Source of the DNA: Bacteroidaceae bacterium
GTDB taxonomy: Bacteria; Bacteroidota; Bacteroidia; Bacteroidales; Bacteroidaceae
Length of the DNA: 64,000 nucleotides
Direction of reading: 5' to 3'
Assembly: GCA_017461605.1 (NCBI GenBank)
Contig: JAFTXN010000007.1
Coordinates: 124,001 to 188,000, forward strand
Below, piece after piece: positions 24,937-33,341 of this stretch. Every line of letters starts with the position of its first letter. Position 1 is the stretch's first letter. The notes under the pieces are model-generated. The model was not told where the DNA came from. It did not search any database and worked only from the letters and a program-made list of their open reading frames with translations. The position numbers and the translations under genes were made by a program.

Positions 24937-25650
24937 ATGAACAAAATGAAGTTTTCTGCGCTCTTCATGAGTGCTGCGCTCCTGTTGAGCGGATGCTCTA
25001 TGAGCAACACTGCAAAAGGTGGTCTTATCGGTGGTGCCGGTGGTGGTGCCCTTGGTGCATTGGTGGGTCAGTTGGCCGGTAAGGGCAAGGGAGCTGCTAT
25101 CGGAGCTGCCATCGGAACTGCTGTAGGTGCCGGTGCCGGTGTCCTGATTGGTAATCGTATGGACAAAGCTAAGGCTGCTGCCGAAAAGATTGCTGCTGCC
25201 GAAGCCGAAATGCTCACTGCCGACAACGGCATGAAGTATGTGCGCGTTACTTTCGACTCAGGTATCCTCTTCGGTACCGGTGAAGCAACGCTCAGCGCAC
25301 AGGCCAAGGAAGCCCTCAACCAGTTTGCCACTACCGTTCTCAACGAGAACAAGGATATGGACGTAGCCATCATCGGTTACACTGACAACGTGGGTTGGAA
25401 GAACAGCAACAAGGCGCAAAGCCAGGAGAAGAACCGCCAGCTCTCTCTGAAGCGTGCACAGGCTGTTTACAACTACTGCTTGGCACAAGGTGCTACCACC
25501 GACCAAATCAAGACTGTCGATGGTCTCGGTGAAAGCAACCCCGTGGCCGACAATGCTACCAAGGAAGGCCAGGCTGCTAACCGTCGCGTGGAAGTATACC
25601 TCTATGCAAGCCCCGAAATGATTGAAGCTGCCAACGCTGAAGCTAAATAA
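24937..25650 (+). CDS. OmpA-family lipoprotein with glycine zipper
   Basis: A 237-residue outer-membrane lipoprotein. The lipobox LLLSGC places the modified Cys at residue 20. Residues about 26-75 are a Gly/Ala-rich glycine zipper (GGLIGGAGGGALGALVGQLA and a second block), able to pack into membrane. Residues about 100-225 form an OmpA-type peptidoglycan-binding domain, with VTFDSGILF, IIGYTDNVGW and LSLKRAQAVYNYC followed by NRRVEVYLY. It probably tethers the outer membrane to the cell wall. The ATG at 24937 was chosen for the lipoprotein signal; longer starts add leader sequence. It has its own promoter and a strong terminator. Confidence 0.92.
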   Translation: MNKMKFSALFMSAALLLSGCSMSNTAKGGLIGGAGGGALGALVGQLAGKGKGAAIGAAIGTAVGAGAGVLIGNRMDKAKAAAEKIAAAEAEMLTADNGMKYVRVTFDSGILFGTGEATLSAQAKEALNQFATTVLNENKDMDVAIIGYTDNVGWKNSNKAQSQEKNRQLSLKRAQAVYNYCLAQGATTDQIKTVDGLGESNPVADNATKEGQAANRRVEVYLYASPEMIEAANAEAK

Positions 25651-25680
25651 ACTTAGGCAGACAATATCTGTAAATCCTAA

Positions 25681-25734
25681 AACGAGGACAACCCATGGGA
25701 AATATCCCGGTAGGGTTGTCCTCGTTTCTTTTTG
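25681..25734 (+). terminator. Terminator of the OmpA-like gene
   Basis: A 14-bp stem, AACGAGGACAACCC with GGGTTGTCCTCGTT (25713-25726), followed by TCTTTTTG. Confidence 0.88.
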
Positions 25735-25908
25735 TGTTTTTCTGAACCGCTTATAAATCCATTCTGCTCTCTTCAGCACACGGGCCGACCAGATGGCAAT
25801 GCTTCCCTGAGGTAGGAGAGTTCGGGGCAGGGGCTTTTCATCTTCCGCCCTCACTTTCGGCCCAATCTGCAAGCACCCAAACTGCTTCGCACGAGCACTG
25901 TCACTCAA

Positions 25909-25992
25909 TTATCATTATAGTGATAAGAATTTATCATCGTAGTGATAAGGATTTATCATTATGGTGATAAGAACGTCTCATGCGCATGATAA
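25909..25992. repeat. Array of four 22-bp palindromic units (operator-like)
   Basis: Units start at 25909, 25931, 25953 and 25975, exactly 22 bp apart. Each is an 18-bp dyad of the form TTATCATnnnnGTGATAA; the fourth is decayed in its left half. They end 122 bp before the -7 box of the following gene. Period of about two helical turns places all units on one face of the DNA. Confidence 0.75.
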
Positions 25993-26114
25993 CAAATCCG
26001 GAAGGCGTTTCGCTGCCCCTTGCAGTGCCTTTGGTGGCATGCTCCGGTGCTTGTTGTTTCTTCAGAAATTCGCTTTGTGTGTGCGGAATGCTTGGCGTTT
26101 TTTGCCGAAATGCC

Positions 26115-26122
26115 TATATTTG
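26115..26122 (+). promoter_or_regulatory. Promoter -7 box for the SUMF1-type gene
   Basis: TATATTTG matches TAnnTTTG; TTGG at 26092-26095 may serve as -33 element. The start codon is 30 nt downstream. Confidence 0.6.
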
Positions 26123-26152
26123 CGCCATAACCCTAATTAAAAACTTGTAATT

Positions 26153-27025
26153 ATGAGACTTCGCATCTTGCTTCTCACTCTTTCGTTCTTCCTGCTGGGT
26201 GCTGCAGCCGCTCCGGTGCTGGCGCAGAGTGTCATACCGGGCCCGAAACTGAAGCCCAAACCAAAACCCAAACCCAAACCAAAGCCGAAGCCTCGGCCGG
26301 TGAAGCCACGTACCACTCCCTCAAATACTTATCGTCAGCTACCCCCTGCAATTCAGCAGCTCGTGGCCAACATGGTCTACGTCGAGGGTGGCACCTTCAT
26401 CATGGGTGCTACAGCAGAACATGATGGCAGTCGTGATTGGTATGACGAAAAACCAGCTCACCAAGTAACGCTGAATGGTTTCTACATTGGCAAGTACGAA
26501 GTAACGCAGGCAGAATGGCAGGCAGTGATGGGAACGAACCCTTCCAAGTATAAGGGTGATAATCTTCCCGTGCAGAGCGTGAATTGGTACGATTGTCAGG
26601 AGTTTATCCGAAAGTTGAATGAACTGACTGGTAAAAACTTCCGTTTGCCTACGGAAGCCGAATGGGAGTATGCAGCTCGCGGCGGTAAGCGCAGCTATGG
26701 TGATAAGTATGCCGGCGGCAGCGACATTGATAATGTTGCGTGGTATGGTGGCAACACTTCTTCTCTACACCCCGTTGGTCAGAAACGCGCAAATGAGTTA
26801 GGTCTTTACGATATGTCCGGCAACGTAGCTGAATGGTGTTTCGACTGGTTTGGGAAGTATTCCTCCTCCGCTCAGACAAATCCCACTGGCCCTAGTTCTG
26901 GTACTTATCGTATAATGCGTGGTGGGTATTATTACGGCGACGCGGATCATTGTCTATCCTTATACCGATCGAACATTCGTCCTGACCACAAAACTCAATT
27001 TTATGGTCTGCGCCTAGCTCTATAG
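26153..27025 (+). CDS. Exported SUMF1/formylglycine-generating-enzyme-fold protein
   Basis: A 290-residue protein with a signal peptide (about 1-24), a Lys-Pro repeat linker (about 32-50, alternating K and P) and a SUMF1/FGE-sulfatase fold (about 70-290). Family markers are MVYVEGGTFIMGAT, YIGKYEVTQAEWQAVMG, FRLPTEAEWEYAARGG, LYDMSGNVAEWCFDWFG and the end RIMRGGYYYGDADHCLSLYR. True formylglycine-generating enzymes need a pair of cysteines near the C-terminus; only one is present here (DHC), so this is more likely a structural or binding paralogue than a sulfatase activator. The 22-bp operator-like array upstream suggests dedicated regulation. Confidence 0.85.
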   Translation: MRLRILLLTLSFFLLGAAAAPVLAQSVIPGPKLKPKPKPKPKPKPKPRPVKPRTTPSNTYRQLPPAIQQLVANMVYVEGGTFIMGATAEHDGSRDWYDEKPAHQVTLNGFYIGKYEVTQAEWQAVMGTNPSKYKGDNLPVQSVNWYDCQEFIRKLNELTGKNFRLPTEAEWEYAARGGKRSYGDKYAGGSDIDNVAWYGGNTSSLHPVGQKRANELGLYDMSGNVAEWCFDWFGKYSSSAQTNPTGPSSGTYRIMRGGYYYGDADHCLSLYRSNIRPDHKTQFYGLRLAL

Positions 27026-27075
27026 TTTGAGAAGATTTTCCAAGTTCCAATTTAGTAAGCTTCTTGCCTTTACCT

Positions 27076-27125
27076 ATAAAACGAAAGTGCGAAACGACAA
27101 GAGTCGTTTCGCACTTTCGTTTTAT
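27076..27125. terminator. Bidirectional terminator between the SUMF1-type gene and rho
   Basis: A stem of over 20 bp: ATAAAACGAAAGTGCGAAAC and the next CGAC pair with GTCG onward to TTTTAT, across a 4-nt AAGA loop. T-rich on both sides; it serves both converging genes. Confidence 0.9.
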
Positions 27126-27152
27126 ATAAATGTATGTATTCTTGCGGTGGGG

Positions 27153-29180
27153 TTAAGAATTCATCGAGATGAGGAACTCTTCGTTGTCGTGCGTGTCCTC
27201 CATGCGCTTCTTGAGGTTTTGCATGGCTTCGAGGGGCGTCATGTCGGCAATATGGTTGCGGAGCACCCACATGCGGTTGCGCGTGTTCTCATCCTGCAAC
27301 AGGTCGTCGCGGCGTGTTCCGGAAGCGATGATGTTCACAGCCGGGAAGATGCGCTTGTTGGCCAATACGCGGTCGAGCTGCAGCTCCATGTTGCCGGTAC
27401 CCTTGAACTCTTCAAAGATCACTTCGTCCATCTTCGAGCCGGTGTCGATGAGAGCTGTGGCAATGATGGTGAGCGAACCGCCTCCCTCGATGTTGCGGGC
27501 AGCACCGAAGAAGCGTTTGGGCTTCTGCAATGCATTGGCATCCACACCACCGGTGAGCACCTTGCCGGAGGCCGGAGCCACGGTGTTGTAGGCACGGGCC
27601 AGGCGGGTGATGGAGTCGAGGAATATCACTACGTCGTGACCGCTTTCCACCATGCGTTTGGCTTTTTCGAGCACGATGCCTGCAATCTTGACGTGGCGGG
27701 CTGCCGGTTCGTCGAAGGTAGATGCAATCACTTCGGCCTTGACGGTACGTGCCATGTCGGTCACTTCCTCGGGGCGCTCGTCGATGAGAAGCATCATGAG
27801 GTAGGTATCGGGATGGTGCTCGGCAATGGCATTGGCGATGTCCTTCATCAGGAGTGTTTTACCCGTTTTGGGCTGTGCCACAATGAGTGCGCGTTGTCCC
27901 TTTCCGATGGGAGCAAAGAGGTCTACGATGCGGCGCGACAAAGAGTCTTTGCCTCCGCCGCCGCACAATTGGAACTTCTCATCGGGGAAGAGGGGAGTGA
28001 GGTGTTCGAAGGGGGTACGGTCGCGCACACTTTCGGGAGTGCGGCCATTGATGCGCTCGGGCTGAATGAGGGCAAAGAACTTTTCGCCTTCGCGTGGCAC
28101 TTTCACGATGCCTTCCACCACATCGCCATTCTTGAGACCGAGGTTGCGAATCTGCTGCGGCGATACGTAGATGTCGTCGGGGGAGGTGAGATAATTGAAG
28201 TCGGCCGAACGCAGGAAGCCATATCCTTCGTTCACAATCTCGAGCACTCCGCATCCATTGAGTGTGTGATCTTCGGGCTGCTCGGGCTGGGCAGAAGGTG
28301 CTTCGGGCTTGGCCTGCTGAACCGGTGTGGTGAGTCCCAGGCGCTCGTCTTCCTTGAAACGACGGAACTTCGGCATCACCACTTCGTCAAAGCTGTCGGA
28401 ACTAACCACCGGAATGTCCTCCAGGATGATGAAATCGTTTCCGGGAGTGGGAGGTTGGATTCCTTCGGGAAGAGCAGCTGCCTCCTGACGGGTGTTGGCT
28501 TCGTTGAAATGGCGCTCCAGTGCTCCGAGGTCGGTGGCAGAGGTCTGTTCTTCGGTTTGCGCGGCCTTGGCCTGCTCTATTTGTTGGTTGATAAATTCGG
28601 GCAGTTTGCTGTCTATCTTTTTGGCAGGACGGTCGTTCGCTTTATCTTGAGCATTGGTTTCGTGAGTCTCGACGGGCATACTCAATTCTGTTTGTGTCGC
28701 AGCAAGTGCAGCCTGACGCGCTGCCAGTTCTGCTTTTGACGGACGTCCGCGCTTACGCTTGGGCGGTTCAACCGGAGTTTCGGCTGTTTCCACTTCGGGA
28801 GTTACAACAGGTTCGGTTGCTGTATTTTCCGTCGGATTCTCTGTGATGATTTCCGTATCCTTTGCTGCGGGAACTTCTGTCTTCTCCTCTTTTTCAGCCG
28901 GCTTATTATCGGTATTGTTGTGCACGGGAGCAGCTTCGAAACGCTGTGTTTGTTCTTTCGAAGCAGAATAAACTCGGTCCACCTCTTTCTTCACAATTCG
29001 TGTACGCTTGCGATGAGGTTCGGATGTGCTCTCCTCTGCACGTGCCTCGCCTTGAGCATCGAGGATGGCATAGATGAGGTCTTCCTTGTTGTTGCTATGA
29101 GATGCATTGAGGTTGGAAGCAATGTCGTGCAGCTCTTGCTCGCTCATGTTTTCCAATTGCTCTTTTCTGTAATACTGCAT
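27153..29180 (-). CDS. rho: Transcription termination factor Rho with long disordered N-terminal insert
   Basis: A 675-residue Rho, versus about 420 in E. coli. The first 45 residues are the SAP-like Rho N-terminal domain ([20 protein letters not shown]). About residues 50-300 are low-complexity, rich in Glu, Pro, Ala, Thr and basic patches ([18 protein letters not shown]). The RNA-binding cold-shock domain follows ([15 protein letters not shown] to about 375), then the RecA-type ATPase with Walker A AQPKTGKT (about 436-443) and [13 protein letters not shown]. The hexamer unwinds RNA to end transcription. In Bacteroides thetaiotaomicron a similar disordered region is known to drive condensate formation. 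The promoter is about 270 nt upstream, leaving a long leader. Confidence 0.96.
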   Translation of the reverse strand: MQYYRKEQLENMSEQELHDIASNLNASHSNNKEDLIYAILDAQGEARAEESTSEPHRKRTRIVKKEVDRVYSASKEQTQRFEAAPVHNNTDNKPAEKEEKTEVPAAKDTEIITENPTENTATEPVVTPEVETAETPVEPPKRKRGRPSKAELAARQAALAATQTELSMPVETHETNAQDKANDRPAKKIDSKLPEFINQQIEQAKAAQTEEQTSATDLGALERHFNEANTRQEAAALPEGIQPPTPGNDFIILEDIPVVSSDSFDEVVMPKFRRFKEDERLGLTTPVQQAKPEAPSAQPEQPEDHTLNGCGVLEIVNEGYGFLRSADFNYLTSPDDIYVSPQQIRNLGLKNGDVVEGIVKVPREGEKFFALIQPERINGRTPESVRDRTPFEHLTPLFPDEKFQLCGGGGKDSLSRRIVDLFAPIGKGQRALIVAQPKTGKTLLMKDIANAIAEHHPDTYLMMLLIDERPEEVTDMARTVKAEVIASTFDEPAARHVKIAGIVLEKAKRMVESGHDVVIFLDSITRLARAYNTVAPASGKVLTGGVDANALQKPKRFFGAARNIEGGGSLTIIATALIDTGSKMDEVIFEEFKGTGNMELQLDRVLANKRIFPAVNIIASGTRRDDLLQDENTRNRMWVLRNHIADMTPLEAMQNLKKRMEDTHDNEEFLISMNS

Positions 29181-29667
29181 AGTGATTGTATTTTGTCTTT
29201 GTGTATGCTTGTTGGGAGGATGCGATATGCTCCTCGTTTCTTCTTCCTGTTTTGGGAAATGGTGTTACACTTCTGTATGCTTGGTCGGGATGCATAGGAA
29301 TGCAGTTGCTGCACCTTTGTTGTCTGATGTCAATCCGAAACCTTTGTAGCTTGTTTTCTCACTCGGCTTGACGCAGAGTGGGGAGAACAACGAAGTGTGT
29401 GGGGAATAGCTATAAGTGAAAAGCAGATGGTGTTGGCTTTTTCACGATGCAAAAGTAAACAATTTAGCTTAACCACGAAACGTTGTGATGTTTTTTTTAT
29501 ACTTTCGCCGCAAATTGTGAGCAGATTTCCCAAGTTCCTCAGTTTTTATGCCTCCATCGGCGGAAAATAACGACTGCTATATCACTCTCCGAACGACACG
29601 TGGGAGAGTCGGGGTAGGGAAGTTCGCTTTTCGCACATATTATAATAAATAGATACAGCTACTTCAC
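29181..29667. other. Divergent intergenic region and long rho leader
   Basis: The rho leader (about 29181-29443) has no clear ORF. The rho -7 box is at 29450-29457. A rightward TACTTTCG (29500-29507), one mismatch from consensus, could serve the ABC-F gene. An ACTCTCC/GGGAGAGT stem at about 29584-29609 is the only other structure seen. Confidence 0.5.
29450..29457 (-). promoter_or_regulatory. Promoter -7 box for rho
   Basis: The minus strand reads TACTTTTG (TAnnTTTG), 270 nt before the rho ATG. A leader this long would allow Rho to act on its own transcript, as it does elsewhere. Confidence 0.55.
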
Positions 29668-31611
29668 ATGACGCCATATTTGGACGTACAACATCTCACC
29701 AAGCGCATCGGCGATTTGCTGCTGTTTGAGGACATCAGCTTCTCCGTAGGCGAGAGCAGCAAGGTAGGATTGATAGCTCGCAATGGTACGGGCAAATCCA
29801 CTCTGCTGGACATCCTTGTGGGTCGCGACGACTACGAAAGCGGACAAATCGTGTTTCGGCGCGACCTGAAAGTGGGATATCTCGAACAGACTCCGCACTA
29901 CGATCCCTCCACCACGGTGATAGATGCCTGCTTCAGGCAAGCCGGCGAATTGTCAGAACTCATAGCACGCTACGAGCGTTGTCTCGAAACACCCGGAACG
30001 CCGGGCTTGGCGGAGTTGATGGAGGAGATGGAACGCCGCGAGGCATGGAATTTCGAGCAGAAAGCCAAGCAAATTCTGACCAAGCTGCACATCACCGACT
30101 TTCAGAAGCCCGTCGGCTTGCTGTCGGGAGGTGAATTGAAGCGTGTGGCATTGGCCAACGTGCTGCTCACCGAGCCCGATTTGCTCATCCTCGACGAGCC
30201 TACCAACCACCTGGACCTCACGATGATCGAGTGGTTGGAAGGCTATCTGCAACGCCATGTCAGGTCGCTCCTGATGGTAACACATGACCGCTATTTCCTT
30301 GACCGCGTTTGTTCCAACATCATCGAACTCGACAACCACACCGTCTATTCCTACCAAGGCTCTTACGAATACTATCTGGAGAAGCGCGACGAGCGCATCA
30401 CGGCCGACAATGCTTCGATTGTGCGAGCCAACAATCGTTATCGGCGCGAACTGGAATGGATGCGCCGCACCCCCAGTGCTCGCTCGGGCAAAGCTCGCTA
30501 TCGCAAGGAAGCCTTCTACGAATTGGAGCAAGAGGCCAAGCGTAAGCGGCAAGAGCGAACAGCCCGGCTGGAGATAAAGAGCGGATACATCGGATCGAAA
30601 ATCTTTGAAGCCGAATATGTCAGCAAGGCCTTTGCCCCCATCTCGCCCGACAACGGCAATGGCACCACTGCTGCTCCCAAGGTCATCATGCGCGACTTCT
30701 ATTACAACTTTTCGCGTTTCGAGAAGATGGGCATCGTGGGCGGCAACGGCACGGGCAAGTCCACGTTCATCAAGATGCTGCTCGGTCTGGAGAAGCCGGA
30801 CAGCGGCCGCTTCGTTGTGGGCGAAACCGTGCGTTTCGGATACTTCTCGCAGGAAGGCATGGAGTTCGACACACAGATGCGGGTCATCGATGCTGTGCGT
30901 CGCATTGCCGAGACCGTTGATTTGGGAGGCGGTCGGCGTCTCACAGCCCAGCAACTGCTCACCCACTACCTCTTCCCACCGGCACGCCAGCAGGACTACG
31001 TCTACAAACTGTCGGGGGGCGAACGTCGCAGACTCTATCTGTGTACGGTGCTGATGCAAGCCCCCAATTTCCTCATCCTTGACGAACCTACCAACGACCT
31101 CGACATTGCCACGTTGCAAATTCTGGAAGAATACTTGTCCGACTTCGGCGGCTGTGTCATCGTGGTGAGCCACGACCGCTACTTCATGGACAAGGTGGTG
31201 GACCATCTGCTGGTGTTTAATGGCGAAGGCGACATCGATGACTTCCCCGGCAACTACACACAATACCGCGAATGGCAGCAATTGCGCGATGAAGAAGAAC
31301 AGGAGAAGGCTGCCGACAAGCACAAGACGAAGGGAGCACCAACAAGCTCCACCCCCGCCAAGGCCAAGCCCATTCACGAAGGGTCTGACCGCAAACGCAA
31401 ACTCTCCTTCAAGGAACGTCGTGAAATGGAGGAGCTGGAACAAGCCATCGCTGCGCTTGAAGACGAGCAGAAACTTCTTGAAGAACAACTCTGCAGCGGA
31501 ACATTGTCGGTCGAAGCCATCACCGAAGCCAGCATACGCCTGCCACAACTGCGTGATGAGCTGGACGAGAAATCCATGCGCTGGCTCGAATTATCCGAAA
31601 TCGAATCATAA
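29668..31611 (+). CDS. ABC-F ATPase, Uup-like
   Basis: A 647-residue soluble protein with two ABC domains in one chain and no membrane segments, the ABC-F layout. The first domain has GLIARNGTGKST (Walker A), LLSGGELKRVALANVL (signature) and LLILDEPTNHLD. The second has GIVGGNGTGKST, KLSGGERRRLYLC and FLILDEPTNDLD. The interdomain linker (about 240-320) is basic and helical. The C-terminal 90 residues are a charged coiled coil (RKRKLSFKERREMEELEQAI), a feature of Uup proteins that bind DNA or ribosomes. Likely roles are translation rescue or genome maintenance rather than transport. rarA begins 24 bp downstream in the same direction. Confidence 0.93.
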   Translation: MTPYLDVQHLTKRIGDLLLFEDISFSVGESSKVGLIARNGTGKSTLLDILVGRDDYESGQIVFRRDLKVGYLEQTPHYDPSTTVIDACFRQAGELSELIARYERCLETPGTPGLAELMEEMERREAWNFEQKAKQILTKLHITDFQKPVGLLSGGELKRVALANVLLTEPDLLILDEPTNHLDLTMIEWLEGYLQRHVRSLLMVTHDRYFLDRVCSNIIELDNHTVYSYQGSYEYYLEKRDERITADNASIVRANNRYRRELEWMRRTPSARSGKARYRKEAFYELEQEAKRKRQERTARLEIKSGYIGSKIFEAEYVSKAFAPISPDNGNGTTAAPKVIMRDFYYNFSRFEKMGIVGGNGTGKSTFIKMLLGLEKPDSGRFVVGETVRFGYFSQEGMEFDTQMRVIDAVRRIAETVDLGGGRRLTAQQLLTHYLFPPARQQDYVYKLSGGERRRLYLCTVLMQAPNFLILDEPTNDLDIATLQILEEYLSDFGGCVIVVSHDRYFMDKVVDHLLVFNGEGDIDDFPGNYTQYREWQQLRDEEEQEKAADKHKTKGAPTSSTPAKAKPIHEGSDRKRKLSFKERREMEELEQAIAALEDEQKLLEEQLCSGTLSVEAITEASIRLPQLRDELDEKSMRWLELSEIES

Positions 31612-31635
31612 TCCGTTTTACCCCAATACCTAAGT

Positions 31636-32913
31636 ATGAAACCGCTACCCGAACGCTTGCGTCCCACCCGTCTGGACGAATACATAGGCCAAGAGCATCT
31701 TGTGGGCGAAGGAGCCGTGTTGCGCACCATGATCGAGAGCGACAACCTCACTTCGTTCATTCTTTGGGGACCTCCCGGGGTAGGGAAGACCACACTGGCC
31801 AAAATCATTGCGGGCAAGCTGGAACGCCCCTTCTACACGCTGAGTGCTGTCAGCAGTGGTGTGAAAGATGTGCGCGAGGTCATCGAACGTGCACGCAGCA
31901 ACCGCTTCTTCAATGCCAAGAGTCCCATCCTCTTCATCGACGAAATCCACCGTTTCTCAAAGTCGCAGCAAGACTCGCTGCTCGCTGCCGTGGAAGACGG
32001 CACCGTGACCCTCATCGGTGCCACCACCGAGAATCCGTCGTTCGAAGTGATACGCCCGCTCCTGTCGCGCTGTCAGGTGTACGTACTCAAACCGCTTGGC
32101 AGCGAACACCTGATGAAGCTCCTGCAGCGTGCCATGACAGAAGATGCCTACCTAAGTGAAAGCGGCATCCGACTGGACGAAACCGAAGCCTTGATGCGTT
32201 TCAGCGGAGGCGATGCACGCAAGTTGCTCGGACTGCTCGACCTGGTGGTCAACGCACATCCTGAGGGAAATATCGGCATCACCAACGCCATGGTGGAGCA
32301 AGTGCTGCAACACATGCCGCAGGCCTACGACAAGAATGGCGAGATGCACTACGACATCATCTCCGCATTCATCAAGAGCATCCGTGGCAGCGATCCCGAT
32401 GCAGCACTCTACTGGTTGGCACGCATGGTGGACGCCGGCGAAGACCCGAAGTTTATCGCGCGTCGGCTCATCATCTCGGCAGCCGAAGACGTGGGGTTGG
32501 CCAATCCCAATGCCCTGTTGCTGGCCAATGCAGCCTTTGATGCCGTTCAGAAGATCGGGTGGCCCGAAGGCCGCATTCCCTTGGCCGAGGCCACGGTCTA
32601 TCTGGCCACAAGCCCGAAGAGCAACTCTGCCTATCTGGGCATCGGGGCAGCGCTCGAACATGTGAAGCAGCATGGCGGAGCCCCCGTTCCGTTGCACCTG
32701 CGCAATGCTCCCACCGAACTGATGGCCGAACTGGGATATAGCGGCGGCTACATCTATCCGCACGACCACCCCGGACACTTCGCCCGACAGCAATATCTGC
32801 CGGACGAACTGGTGGGCAGCGCCCCCATGTGGCAACCGGCTGACAATGCTGCCGAGGCCCGCATGTTGCAATACATGCGCAGCTGCTGGCCGGAGCGTTA
32901 TGAGAAATCGTAA
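31636..32913 (+). CDS. rarA: Replication-associated recombination protein A (RarA/MgsA)
   Basis: A 425-residue AAA+ ATPase of the clamp-loader family that acts at stalled replication forks. It begins PLPERLRPTRLDEYIGQEHL, with Walker A GPPGVGKTT (about 44-52), Walker B ILFIDEIHRFSKSQQDSLL (about 97-115) and sensor 1 LIGATTENPSFEV (about 127-139). The C-terminal tetramerisation domain contains HYDIISAFIKSIRGSDPDAA and ARMVDAGEDPKFIARRL. Length is normal. It follows the Uup-like ABC-F gene closely; a terminator at 32939-32975 ends the pair. Confidence 0.95.
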   Translation: MKPLPERLRPTRLDEYIGQEHLVGEGAVLRTMIESDNLTSFILWGPPGVGKTTLAKIIAGKLERPFYTLSAVSSGVKDVREVIERARSNRFFNAKSPILFIDEIHRFSKSQQDSLLAAVEDGTVTLIGATTENPSFEVIRPLLSRCQVYVLKPLGSEHLMKLLQRAMTEDAYLSESGIRLDETEALMRFSGGDARKLLGLLDLVVNAHPEGNIGITNAMVEQVLQHMPQAYDKNGEMHYDIISAFIKSIRGSDPDAALYWLARMVDAGEDPKFIARRLIISAAEDVGLANPNALLLANAAFDAVQKIGWPEGRIPLAEATVYLATSPKSNSAYLGIGAALEHVKQHGGAPVPLHLRNAPTELMAELGYSGGYIYPHDHPGHFARQQYLPDELVGSAPMWQPADNAAEARMLQYMRSCWPERYEKS

Positions 32914-32938
32914 ACCGGAAAACAAACCTCCCGAACAT

Positions 32939-32975
32939 AAGCCCTGTTTCCTCGCATCGGAAGCAGGGCTTTTTT
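32939..32975 (+). terminator. Terminator of rarA
   Basis: AAGCCCTG paired with CAGGGCTT around a 17-nt loop, followed by a T-run. The repeat cluster starts immediately after the T-run. Confidence 0.8.
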
Positions 32976-33030
32976 GCAGTGCTTGCAGAAAATTCTGCGG
33001 TGCTTGCGCATTTTTCTACACGCCTTGCAG
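32974..33030. repeat. Intergenic 21-nt repeat cluster, copy 3
   Basis: TGCAGTGCTTGCAGAAAATT and a second unit GCGGTGCTTGCGCATTTTTC follow each other, the reverse complement of the copy 1 units; degenerate CCTTGCAG/CCTTGCCA units continue to about 33055. It abuts the rarA terminator. Confidence 0.7.
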
Positions 33031-33275
33031 GTTTTACTGGCAGGCCTTGCCACTTTTCGCACATCGGCATGTGAAAACAACAGATACATGGCAACTTCTC
33101 CCGAAAAGTTCGCCCGTATCTGTATCAAGCGAGTGGGAGAGAACAGTTCTGAAGGAGGGAGCTTTTCACCGACTTTCTGATGTCAAAACACGAAATCAGG
33201 TGTTGGTTGTGCCGTTTTTTGCCGTCGAACAATGCCTTTTCAGAAGATTTTGAGCCACTTTTGATGAATAAAGCG

Positions 33276-33283
33276 TATTTTTG
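33276..33283 (+). promoter_or_regulatory. Promoter -7 box for valS
   Basis: TATTTTTG matches TAnnTTTG, with TTTG at 33249-33252 upstream. The valS ATG is 58 nt downstream. Confidence 0.5.
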
Positions 33284-33341
33284 TAGGTCATTATATACCA
33301 TCATCATAATTCATAAGACACAACAAAACATTTTAAACAAT

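Larger units (their letters stand above)
25651..26152. other. Intergenic region with operator-like array
   Basis: A terminator (25681-25734), a stretch with a decayed GCAAGCAC-type repeat (near 25869), the four-unit 22-bp palindrome array (25909-25992), and the promoter (26115-26122) of the SUMF1-type gene. No coding sequence is evident. Confidence 0.6.
32914..33341. other. Intergenic region with terminator and 21-nt repeats
   Basis: It holds the rarA terminator, copy 3 of the 21-nt repeat (32974-33030 plus decayed units to about 33055) and the valS promoter (33276-33283). The frame of valS is open back to 33180, but that stretch does not resemble a synthetase N-terminus. Confidence 0.6.

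Noticed and set aside
25808..25860. Possible dispersed GGAGAG...GGGGCTTTTCATC-type repeat, also near 29605 and 33138
   Set aside because: The resemblance among the three sites is partial and shifts with alignment; too weak to claim a repeat family without computation.
29953..31548. 531-codon minus-strand frame opposite the ABC-F gene
   Set aside because: Shadow of a strongly biased coding strand; the plus strand carries all ABC motifs.
33180..33341. 54-residue N-terminal extension of ValS
   Set aside because: It covers the promoter box at 33276-33283, and the family starts at the ATG 33342.
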